This document shows, piece by piece, positions 1 to 7,752 of a DNA stretch of 27,889 nt; the first letter of the stretch is position 1, and every line of letters begins with the position of its first letter. This stretch comes from UBA7656 sp040755335 (GTDB lineage: Bacteria; Acidobacteriota; Blastocatellia; UBA7656), in NCBI GenBank assembly GCA_040755335.1, contig JBFMAU010000033.1, forward strand, positions 1 to 27,889, written 5' to 3'. The position numbers were made by a program, and so were the translations under genes. The notes under the pieces were generated by a model, which saw nothing but the letters and a program-made list of their open reading frames with translations, ran no database searches and had not been told where the DNA came from.

Positions 1-2045
1 TTCACACAACTGGCGATTTCTTCCGCGGCGATAGATGGATGTTTGCCCCGATGATGTATGCCGCAAATCGCGGTCGTGCTTGCGTGATCCATCGACGCCA
101 CCCAGCGCAACCCGCCCGCACGGTCGCGGCCATAGGTCAGATATGCTGAGAGTGTGTTCAATCCAGTGCCGGGTCTCTCTCCGATAAGGTGAACGATCAC
201 GTCTACTCCGAGCAACTGGCCTGCGTGATAGCCCGCGCGCACGCGACCGTTTTTTATTATGATGTCCGACTCGCCAGTGTGATGGCCCGTCTGATTGAGC
301 AAACTCTTGAGCGGCGGCAATACGTCGCGCAGGTTCTCGTTTACCGCATTCGCATTCAATCCGTCCGAGACGACTATCTGAATCGATGGCCGCCGCGACG
401 GATAAAGCCTCTCGATGCGAGCCGCGTCCATCGGGCGAATCATCTCACCCGAAGGCGGATGCAACAGGTAATCTTCCCGATCTGAGGCGAGAGTCTCAGC
501 CATCAGGCAGCGCGGCGACGTGTCTTGAATCACCGACGAATCGATCCCGGAATAAAGAGCGCGCCGCGCATGCTGATAAATCGCTTCGAGTCGCGCTTCG
601 ACCTCCGGCGGAGACGCAAAATCCTTTCCACTTCCATAGCCAAGATCGAAACCGCGCTCTCGAAGTTCACCTATCTTTTTGCGGCCTTCTTCAACGAGCG
701 AATCGAAAGAACGAGTCTCGCCTCCGGCTTTCATATAGATCGCATAGAGCGATTCTGCCCTCGGACGGTCATCGGCCAGATCGCCCGTGCGCGTCATCAC
801 ACCGAGATCTTCGAATCTTTTCTGCATCTGCGTAGAGACTTGCCTTTTCGCGCGATGGCGCAATCGGGGATGGTCTCGAAAAGACGTGGTGAGATAACCA
901 AGCATCGGGTCGGCATTGCCTGCTACGGCCATCAGATAAGCCGGGGCTGCGCGTTCGACCGCTTGCGTTGTGATTTGCTGAAGCGTCGCGGGATCGATCC
1001 CCATGTGAAAAGTCGAGCAGACATCCAGCCCCATCGCTATGCCATGCAGTTTGGCCATAACGCAGTCTTCAAGACATGCGCGAAGCAACTGACGAGGAGA
1101 GCGAAACACTTCAGGCCCGATGAACCCTGCAACATCGTTGACTATCATCCATACGCCGGTCTGCTTCTGGATGAAGCGGGCCAGTCCATAAGCGCGCGCT
1201 TCGAGCGTGACCATATCGACTCCCTCAGCCGCGCCGTTCGTGACGGCTGATCCCTGACCCGTTTCGAAATAAAGACCATCGAAGCTGCGAGCGAGATCCA
1301 ACAGCCCGTCTACATCCATCCCGATCATCCCCGCAAGCGCGGTCGATGTTCCCGCAAGACTCTGAAAGCCCACATCCACCTTCACGCGAGAGCGTGCCGA
1401 AGTCTGTTTGACTATATCCGAAAGCACCGCATAGCGAGTCGGCAGCCGAAGCCCTTCTATCACTCGGCGCAGAAGCTCTTCGAGTCGGATTATCGCGTCC
1501 GTGTCATCGCTTGCCGGATTGATGCCGAGTATCACATCGCCGCAGCCGTAGGAGAGTCCTTCGAGTATGGAAAAGAGGATTTCTTCTTCCGCGTCGCCCG
1601 CGCTGTTAGGCTGTATGCGGCTTCCAAAGTGGCTCCGGGAGCCGATTCCAGAACCGGGCAGCGGATTGAAAAGCGAGCGCGCCGCACGCGATAGCTCTTC
1701 GTCTGTCATCACTTTGACGACCGAGGCTATTACTTCGCTTCGAAGCCCGTCTCGATAACTGCTCGCCCACGCCGCTGCATCAGGGCCAAGCAGGATCATC
1801 TTCAAATCTCTTATCGTGAGGGTAGAAATTTCCGAAGCGAGTCGCGACGACAGGGAGCGCGCGAGAGCTTCGCTTACGCTGTCTTCTACCAGCACAGCGG
1901 ATGTTATTTCTCCCGCTCGAAGCGCAGAGAGATGCTCGCGTGCTTCCCGCCTCTCCTGCTTATCGCGCGTGCCTCCAACGAGCAGATCGCCCTCTTTGAA
2001 CTCATTGGCCCGCGCAAGTATCTGTGCCAGTTCCCTGCCGTCCAT
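1..2045 (-). CDS. eutBC: Ethanolamine ammonia-lyase, fused large (EutB) and small (EutC) chains; 3' end off the window
   Basis: This gene encodes the adenosylcobalamin-dependent enzyme that splits ethanolamine into acetaldehyde and ammonia. I translated the minus strand from the ATG at 2045 and checked the frame at many points down to the left edge; one frame stays open for about 681 codons. The EutB part carries EGLSYGCGD, FETGQGS (about residues 260-266), LEARAYGLAR (E about 282) and VAGFIGPE. Near residue 560 the chain passes without a stop into EutC sequence: SIQIVVSDGLNANAV, LPPLKSLL, then IGERPGTGLNTLSAY. The first 90 or so residues of a standalone EutC are not represented, so the small-chain part is only its conserved core. 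By comparison with known EutC about 20 residues are missing past the edge. The permease upstream probably supplies substrate. The ATG has only AAGG directly against it, because a repeat fills the leader. The function is well supported. Confidence 0.93.
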   Translation of the reverse strand, partial: MDGRELAQILARANEFKEGDLLVGGTRDKQERREAREHLSALRAGEITSAVLVEDSVSEALARSLSSRLASEISTLTIRDLKMILLGPDAAAWASSYRDGLRSEVIASVVKVMTDEELSRAARSLFNPLPGSGIGSRSHFGSRIQPNSAGDAEEEILFSILEGLSYGCGDVILGINPASDDTDAIIRLEELLRRVIEGLRLPTRYAVLSDIVKQTSARSRVKVDVGFQSLAGTSTALAGMIGMDVDGLLDLARSFDGLYFETGQGSAVTNGAAEGVDMVTLEARAYGLARFIQKQTGVWMIVNDVAGFIGPEVFRSPRQLLRACLEDCVMAKLHGIAMGLDVCSTFHMGIDPATLQQITTQAVERAAPAYLMAVAGNADPMLGYLTTSFRDHPRLRHRAKRQVSTQMQKRFEDLGVMTRTGDLADDRPRAESLYAIYMKAGGETRSFDSLVEEGRKKIGELRERGFDLGYGSGKDFASPPEVEARLEAIYQHARRALYSGIDSSVIQDTSPRCLMAETLASDREDYLLHPPSGEMIRPMDAARIERLYPSRRPSIQIVVSDGLNANAVNENLRDVLPPLKSLLNQTGHHTGESDIIIKNGRVRAGYHAGQLLGVDVIVHLIGERPGTGLNTLSAYLTYGRDRAGGLRWVASMDHASTTAICGIHHRGKHPSIAAEEIASCV

Positions 2046-2112
2046 CCTTGAGATTTCAGATTTGAGATTTGAGATTTGAGATAGTTGAAGATCGGCAATC
2101 TAAAATCTCAAC
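2046..2112. repeat. GAGATTT tandem/echo repeat between permease and eutBC
   Basis: The gap holds about four imperfect direct copies of a 7-base unit (TTGAGAT or TTTGAGA phase) at 2048-2081, followed by an inverted echo (AATCTAAAATCTCAAC, 2098-2113) that can pair with them. The array ends directly at the eutBC start codon, where a ribosome-binding site would be expected. Confidence 0.8.
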
Positions 2113-3567
2113 TCAATCCTGTCTGTCCTTTCCATCAGCCATCCACGCAGGGCCGTTGAACTGCCGCCGCTCGCGCGCCAGATACCAGACGGCGAGCATT
2201 AGAGTGAAAGCCGCGACCGTCTTCCCGGCCCTCATATCATCAGGCACGCTGAGGATGACGCTTATGAACGCCACCCAGAGTATTGCCGCGAGGTTAATTG
2301 TCGCGCTCCAACGACCCAGATGCCAGGGGCCGCGAAGCCTCTCTTTTTTTCGCTCGCGCCACGAGAGATAAACAGGTATGACATAAGAGAAGTAGAGACC
2401 GATGACGCTAATGGAAGTGACCGTGCTGTAGGCTCCGCTGTAGACGGCAGCCAGGAACGCCACCACTACAGAGAGCCATATTGCAGGCGCGGGAGTGAGA
2501 TGTTTTTTGCTCACACGTTTCAAGAGACTCGATGCAGGCATTCCCTCATCGCGCGAGAAGGCGTAAATCACGCGCGAACACCACGTCACAGCAGACAATC
2601 CGCAAAACCACATCGCCATCGCCACGAGCGCGGAAAAGGCGTTCCCTGCCCTGTCTCCCAGAGCAGTTTGCAAAATCACAAATACAGCCGGCACAGGGTT
2701 GCCGCTTGAGTCCTTCGCGCCGAGGACGGATGGGATATCTCTAATGGCAAGAGTCAACGCGATGAGCAGAAGATATCCGACTGCGCTTGAAACGACGACG
2801 GCCATTACCATACCCCACGGAGCGCGACGGCGAGGATCGCGGGTTTCTTCAGACACGCTGGCCGATGCGTCATAACCCGTGAACGTCCATTGCGCCTGCA
2901 ACAATCCGACTATGAACGCCCACCAGTAAGGCCATCCGTCAGGATTGCTCGTCACGCGCTCAAAGAAGAAACTCACAGGTTGCTTGGGAGCGAGAAAGAT
3001 CAGCGCGCCGAATATCGCTACCACTCCGAGGATGTGAACCGTTACGCTGAAATCATTGAGCCATGCGACGAGACGTATGCCGAAATGATTTATCAGCGCG
3101 TGAGAGAAAAGTATGGCGGCATAAACCATCAGCAGGTTTTTATCCGTCGCATCGAGTCCGAGCAGAGGAGTGAGAAACTTTGCGCACCCATAATCGACGG
3201 CGGCGAGCAGCGTGAGATTGCCGACTATGTTGAACCAGGCCGTAAACCATCCCCACCCTTTGCCTCCCAGCATCGAAGCCCAGTGATACATCGCCCCTGA
3301 TGTTGGAAGGGCTGAAGCAAGCTCGCCCATGCTCACGGCGACCGTAAGAGTGAAGAGAGTGACTAACGGCCATCCGAAAGCCATCTCCGCGGGGCCGCCC
3401 ATTGCGAGTCCGTGATCGTAGAGCGTGACGGCCCCAGTCAGTATCGATATTATGGAAAACGAAAGCGCGAAATTCGAGAAGCCTCCCATCACGCGGAAAA
3501 GCTCCTGCGCATAGCCGAGCCGACTCAACTGCCGCGCGTCTTCGAGAGCATCGTGTTTATCAGTCAT
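2113..3567 (-). CDS. APC-superfamily amino acid/amine permease
   Basis: A 484-residue multi-pass membrane transporter, about twelve hydrophobic segments by eye. The N-terminus has the pattern of the GABA/choline/amino-acid permease branch of the APC superfamily (ARQLSRLGYAQELFR, then GGFSNFALSFSIISILTGAV). The family moves amino acids or amines across the inner membrane by secondary transport. The gene lies 67 bases upstream of the fused ethanolamine ammonia-lyase on the same strand, so ethanolamine or a related amine is the likeliest substrate; that is inference from context. A GTG at 3588 would extend the protein by seven residues, but that extension is encoded inside a dispersed repeat, so I prefer the ATG at 3567. 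Neither start has a clear Shine-Dalgarno. Confidence 0.87.
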   Translation of the reverse strand: MTDKHDALEDARQLSRLGYAQELFRVMGGFSNFALSFSIISILTGAVTLYDHGLAMGGPAEMAFGWPLVTLFTLTVAVSMGELASALPTSGAMYHWASMLGGKGWGWFTAWFNIVGNLTLLAAVDYGCAKFLTPLLGLDATDKNLLMVYAAILFSHALINHFGIRLVAWLNDFSVTVHILGVVAIFGALIFLAPKQPVSFFFERVTSNPDGWPYWWAFIVGLLQAQWTFTGYDASASVSEETRDPRRRAPWGMVMAVVVSSAVGYLLLIALTLAIRDIPSVLGAKDSSGNPVPAVFVILQTALGDRAGNAFSALVAMAMWFCGLSAVTWCSRVIYAFSRDEGMPASSLLKRVSKKHLTPAPAIWLSVVVAFLAAVYSGAYSTVTSISVIGLYFSYVIPVYLSWRERKKERLRGPWHLGRWSATINLAAILWVAFISVILSVPDDMRAGKTVAAFTLMLAVWYLARERRQFNGPAWMADGKDRQD

Positions 3568-4009
3568 CCCCGAATCCACGAAGGACACGAAGACGACGCA
3601 TAAAGCGCACCGATTTACTTCGTCTCCTTCTATACCTGATCTGCGAAGGACACGAAGAGCCAGAGGACTACTTCCTCCAATTCGTGACCTTCGTGGTTAT
3701 TGAAAAGCTCGGCCAGTATATCGAATGCCCGCGATTCAGAAAAGGAACTCGCCGCACTTCAAAACTGATCTACATTGATCAACACACATCACAACGAACA
3801 TAGGCAACACACCGGCACGGCAGACCCGCGATCCTCAGCCATACATCAACGCAGTAAACCAACAGCGCAGCAGATCGACAATCCCCTGCCCCCTTTTTTC
3901 TCTGAAGGAAGAGCAAAGAGCAAAGAAGACCGCCCGAATAACTGGGGTTATCAGACTCGTGTCGGCAGGCGGCGGAGATTAGACCCGCCTCTCGCTTTGA
4001 CTCTGCGCT
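3568..4009. other. Intergenic region with dispersed repeat fragments, no gene
   Basis: I see no convincing gene here; the short open frames are low-complexity and lack ribosome-binding sites. The left third holds copies of a short dispersed repeat: CCACGAAGGACACGAAGA (3576-3593), GCGAAGGACACGAAGA (3643-3658), and an inverted copy TTCGTGACCTTCGTGG (3681-3696). Near 3909 there is an AAGAGCAAAGAGCAAAGAA stretch. The stretch separates divergent genes and should hold the promoters of both. Confidence 0.6.
3573..3696. repeat. GAAGGACACGAAGA dispersed repeat, three copies
   Basis: Two direct copies (3573-3593 and 3643-3658) and one inverted copy (3681-3696) of a 14 to 18 base element lie within 125 bases. 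The same element in reverse (TCGTGTCCTTCGCGGAT) appears twice near 15200-15248, inside the start of the VWFA gene, so it is a family dispersed across the window. Confidence 0.75.
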
Positions 4010-4039
4010 TTGACTTCACATCGAGCCTTGCCGTATAAC
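4010..4039 (+). promoter_or_regulatory. Putative sigma-70-like promoter for the hydrolase/peptidase pair
   Basis: TTGACT at 4010-4015 and TATAAC at 4034-4039 are separated by 18 bases and lie 31 bases before the hydrolase start. Transcription would begin near 4046 and give a leader of about 25 bases. Prediction by eye only. Confidence 0.5.
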
Positions 4040-4070
4040 AGCCTCGTCCGGCTAATCAAAGGAGAATGAG

Positions 4071-5963
4071 ATGAAACCATCCCGACGGGTCTTTATCATA
4101 CTTGCGCTCGCTTTGCTTTTCATCAACCGAGGGCCGTTCCATAACACGCGCGCTCAGGGCGTCTATGATGTAAGAGAGCATTACACCAAACTCGAAGCGC
4201 AGATCGAAATGCGCGACAGTGTAAAACTCTTTACCTCGATCTATATGCCCAAGGATACGTCACAAACATATCCCATAATGCTCAATCGCACGCCCTACAG
4301 CGTCGCGCCCTACGGCCCGACCGCGTTCAAAACTTCGCTCGGCCCGTCTGACCTTTTTATGAAAGAAAGATTCATCTTCGTCTATCAGGATGTGCGCGGG
4401 CGGTGGATGTCAGAGGGCAATTTCAAATGGATGACTCCCTTCAAGCCGAAAAAATCCTCGCCCGCCGACGTCGATGAAAGCACAGACACTTATGACACCA
4501 TCGAATGGCTGCTCAAAAATGTGCCGAACAATAATGGCCGCGTCGGTATGTGGGGCATTTCATATCCCGGATTCTATACCGCAGCCGGAATCGTCGCCGC
4601 TCACCCTGCGCTTCGAGCTGCTTCGCCGCAGGCTCCGATGGCTGATAACTTCCTCGGCGATGATATGCATCACAACGGAGCTTTCTTTCTCCCGCACGCT
4701 TTCAACTTCATCGCGAACTTCGGGCGGCCTCGACCCAAACCAACTGCCGTAGGCCCTCCTCGCTTCGATCACAAAACCCAGGACGGCTACAGATTCTTTC
4801 TTGAGATGGGGCCGCTCTCGAACGCGAATAAAAAATATTTCAAAAACGAAATCGCCATCTGGAATGAGTGGATGCAGCACGGCAATTATGACGAGTACTG
4901 GCAGGCTCAAAACGTGCCTCAGCACCTCACCCGCGTCACTCCCGCTGTTATGACCGTAGGCGGATGGTTCGATGCCGAAGACCTCTACGGGCCGCTCAAA
5001 GTCTATGAGGCAATCGAAAAAAATAACCCTAAAACTTACAATACTCTCGTGATGGGGCCGTGGTGTCACGGGTGCTGGGCGCGAACCGATGGCGACTCGC
5101 TCGGCAATGTCCGCTTCGATTCCAAAACAAGCCCGTTCTATCGCGAAAACATCGAGTTCCCGTTCTTCCTCTACTTCCTCAAAGACAAAGGCAGCCTCAA
5201 GCTTCCCGAAGCCTATGTCTTCGAAACCGGCTCGAATCAGTGGAGAACCTACGACAGTTGGCCGCCCAAAAACACGAAGGTCGAAAATCTCTACTTCCAC
5301 CCCGACGGCAAACTCTCTTTCGATCCATCCGCGTCCGCCGCTTCCTTCGATGAGTACATAAGCGATCCGCGAAAGCCCGTTCCCTTCATAAATCAGATCG
5401 CCATAGGCATGACCCGCGAGTACATGATCGATGATCAGCGATTCGCCGCCACTCGCCCCGATGTTCTGGTCTATCAAACCGACGCTCTGACTCAGGACAT
5501 AACCCTTGCAGGACCGGTCACGCCAAGCTTATTTGTTTCCACTTCGGGAACAGATTCGGATTTCATAGTCAAACTAATCGATGTATTCCCCGACCTCGCG
5601 CCCGACAACAACCCCAATCCGATGAATGTCAGGATGGGCGGTTATCAGATGATGGTCAGAGGCGAACCCTTCCGCGCCAAGTTCCGCAACAGCTTCTCGC
5701 GTCCGCAGCCGATGACCCCCAACAAACCCACCCGAATCGAATTCTACATGCCCGATGTCAACCACACTTTTCGCAAGGGGCATCGGATCATGATTCAGGT
5801 GCAAAGCAGTTGGTTCCCGCTCGTGGATCGCAATCCGCAGAAGTTCTGCGACATCTATAACGCGAAGGAGACGGATTTCCAGAAAGCCGCGCAGAGGCTC
5901 TTTCACTCAGCAAGGCTTCAATCACACGTGAAATTGACTGTGCTTAAACCGTCTGCTCCGTAG
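4071..5963 (+). CDS. Secreted CocE/NonD-type serine hydrolase (X-Pro dipeptidyl-peptidase S15 family)
   Basis: A 630-residue exported alpha/beta hydrolase. The first 28 or so residues form a signal peptide (basic start, hydrophobic core LALALLFI, probable cleavage after TRA). The nucleophile is Ser164 in GISYPG, the acid is probably Asp301 in GGWFDAEDLYG, and the base is probably His333 in GPWCHG, which are the CocE/S15 triad positions. The second half (from about 380) fits the C-terminal jelly-roll domain of the family. Members hydrolyse esters, amides or X-Pro peptides; the substrate cannot be read from sequence. AAAGGAG at 4058-4064 is well placed for the ATG at 4071. The M1 peptidase begins 13 bases after the stop, so the two are probably co-transcribed as extracytoplasmic peptide or ester scavengers. 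Confidence 0.92.
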   Translation: MKPSRRVFIILALALLFINRGPFHNTRAQGVYDVREHYTKLEAQIEMRDSVKLFTSIYMPKDTSQTYPIMLNRTPYSVAPYGPTAFKTSLGPSDLFMKERFIFVYQDVRGRWMSEGNFKWMTPFKPKKSSPADVDESTDTYDTIEWLLKNVPNNNGRVGMWGISYPGFYTAAGIVAAHPALRAASPQAPMADNFLGDDMHHNGAFFLPHAFNFIANFGRPRPKPTAVGPPRFDHKTQDGYRFFLEMGPLSNANKKYFKNEIAIWNEWMQHGNYDEYWQAQNVPQHLTRVTPAVMTVGGWFDAEDLYGPLKVYEAIEKNNPKTYNTLVMGPWCHGCWARTDGDSLGNVRFDSKTSPFYRENIEFPFFLYFLKDKGSLKLPEAYVFETGSNQWRTYDSWPPKNTKVENLYFHPDGKLSFDPSASAASFDEYISDPRKPVPFINQIAIGMTREYMIDDQRFAATRPDVLVYQTDALTQDITLAGPVTPSLFVSTSGTDSDFIVKLIDVFPDLAPDNNPNPMNVRMGGYQMMVRGEPFRAKFRNSFSRPQPMTPNKPTRIEFYMPDVNHTFRKGHRIMIQVQSSWFPLVDRNPQKFCDIYNAKETDFQKAAQRLFHSARLQSHVKLTVLKPSAP

Positions 5964-5976
5964 CGAGGATTTTTTG

Positions 5977-7731
5977 ATGAAACCCCAGGCAAAACTATTT
6001 TCCCTGACGTCGGCTCTTCTGCTCCTTCTTCCCCTCTGGCCGTATGGAGCGCGCGGAGACGACCTCTTCGAGCAGATTCGCCGCGAACACGAAGAGATAG
6101 AAAAATATCATTCGCCCTCGCCGCGCGCTTCCCTTCCCCGCGCGCAGGCCGCCGCGCGCTCTGTAGATGTCCGTCACTACCGACTGCAAATCAGGCTCGA
6201 ATTCAATCCGGCGATGATTCGCGGCTCGGTCACGATAAACCTTTCAACCCTAGCGCCCACAAGCAGCATAAACATCAACGCGCAGAGCAACCTCACTATC
6301 GATGCCGTCCGGTTCGATCAATCGAGCAAAGAGTTTCAGCGCGGGGCTTCTCAAATCGCGCTGAACTTCGCGGAGCCTCTCGCGCCGTCGTCTGATCACT
6401 CGATCTCCATCGATTATCACGGGCCACCCACGACCGCCAATCTGCTCGGAGGCGGCCTGCTCAACTCCACTCATAACGGCGCTCCGGTGATGGCCACTCT
6501 GAGCGAGCCTTACGCCGCGCCCTCCTGGTGGCCCTGCATAGACGACCCGACAGACAAAGCGACTGCCGAAACTGAAATCACAGTTCCCGCAGGGATGTCG
6601 GCAGCCTCGAACGGTCTCCTGCAAAAAAGGGAGGTCAACCCGGATTCGACCGAGACTTATGTCTGGCGCGAGAATTATCCGCTCTCTACTTATCTGATCT
6701 CGGTCGCCGCGACAAACTATGTCCGCTTCGAAGACACATACACCGCGATGGACGGCGCGACCGCGATGCCTCTGGTCTTTATGGTCTATCCGGAACACGA
6801 GCAGATAGCCCGTCAAAAATTCGCCGTAACATTGGCCGCTATGCAGACTCTCGCGCCGTTGTTCGGCGAGTACCCTTTCATCAACGAAAAATATGGCATG
6901 GTCGAATTTCCCTGGAGCGGCGGGATGGAGCATCAGACGATGACCAGCCTCGGATCGAACATCATCGGCAGCGCCACCAACTCAGGGCGCGGCGTGATAG
7001 TTCACGAGCTTGGCCATCAGTGGTGGGGCGATCTCGTTACTATGTCAGACTGGCGCGATATCTGGCTCAACGAAGGTTTCGCCACTTTCTCGGAAGTCCT
7101 CTTCTATGAGCGCGCTCTGGGGCTTGCTCCCGGCGCGTTGATGAGGCAGAGCTATGATGACGGTTTGGTAAACGGCGCGCTGGGCGGAACGGTTCACGCT
7201 GAAAATCTCGATAATCCCTTCGATGACCGCGGGGCTATCTACACCAAAGGCGCGTGGGTTCTTCACATGCTCCGTCACGTCCTCGGCGATGATAAATTCT
7301 TCCCTGCCCTGCGAGAGTACGCCCGCAGATTCGCTTTCTCGAATGCCTCGACGAAAGATTTTCAAACCGTGTGCGAGGAGTTTTATCAGGGTTCGCTCGA
7401 ATGGTTCTTCAGCCAGTGGATATACGCTCCGGCTCGGCCCGTCTATAAAATCTCTTCGAGCATCAGCCCGACGGGCAATCAGTACGCCGTCAGGCTGACG
7501 ATCAAACAGAAGCAATCGCATACGATACCCGGTCGCGACTCTTCTTCGGAGCGCGTCTACATAATGCCGCTAGATGTGACCTTTCATTACGCGGACTCGA
7601 CGAGCGAGACGCGCGTAGTGTGGAACGACTCGCGCAAACAGAAATTTTCCTTCACCATCGACAAGCAACCCGTGAGTGTCGCGGTCGATGAAAACAACTG
7701 GGTTCTGAAAAAAGTGAAGGGCGCAAGATGA
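5977..7731 (+). CDS. Secreted M1-family zinc metallopeptidase (aminopeptidase)
   Basis: A 584-residue exported metallopeptidase. It starts with a signal peptide (LFSLTSALLLLLPLW, probable cleavage near GARG). The zinc site is His343-Glu344-His347 in HELGHQWWG, and the third ligand is Glu366 in WLNEGFA, 18 residues after the second histidine as in M1 enzymes. The exopeptidase motif GxMEN appears as GGMEH (315-319), so its last residue is His rather than Asn. The N-terminal beta domain (about 45-230) precedes the catalytic domain, and a beta-rich tail follows. A TTG three bases upstream is possible, but GAGGA at 5965-5969 fits the ATG at 5977 better. It probably removes N-terminal residues from peptides outside the cytoplasm, alongside the upstream hydrolase. 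Confidence 0.93.
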   Translation: MKPQAKLFSLTSALLLLLPLWPYGARGDDLFEQIRREHEEIEKYHSPSPRASLPRAQAAARSVDVRHYRLQIRLEFNPAMIRGSVTINLSTLAPTSSININAQSNLTIDAVRFDQSSKEFQRGASQIALNFAEPLAPSSDHSISIDYHGPPTTANLLGGGLLNSTHNGAPVMATLSEPYAAPSWWPCIDDPTDKATAETEITVPAGMSAASNGLLQKREVNPDSTETYVWRENYPLSTYLISVAATNYVRFEDTYTAMDGATAMPLVFMVYPEHEQIARQKFAVTLAAMQTLAPLFGEYPFINEKYGMVEFPWSGGMEHQTMTSLGSNIIGSATNSGRGVIVHELGHQWWGDLVTMSDWRDIWLNEGFATFSEVLFYERALGLAPGALMRQSYDDGLVNGALGGTVHAENLDNPFDDRGAIYTKGAWVLHMLRHVLGDDKFFPALREYARRFAFSNASTKDFQTVCEEFYQGSLEWFFSQWIYAPARPVYKISSSISPTGNQYAVRLTIKQKQSHTIPGRDSSSERVYIMPLDVTFHYADSTSETRVVWNDSRKQKFSFTIDKQPVSVAVDENNWVLKKVKGAR

Positions 7732-7752
7732 ACCCCTCTGCGCCCTGATGAT

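Noticed and set aside
525..1250. 241-codon plus-strand frame at the left edge
   Set aside because: It lies opposite the eutBC fusion, whose minus-strand frame is open across the whole region and matches a known enzyme.
1..3567. Full eut microcompartment operon
   Set aside because: Only a permease and the fused lyase are visible; no shell protein, EutA reactivase or aldehyde dehydrogenase gene is in the window.
4560..5477. 305-codon minus-strand frame
   Set aside because: It is opposite the CocE-type hydrolase and shows no family features.
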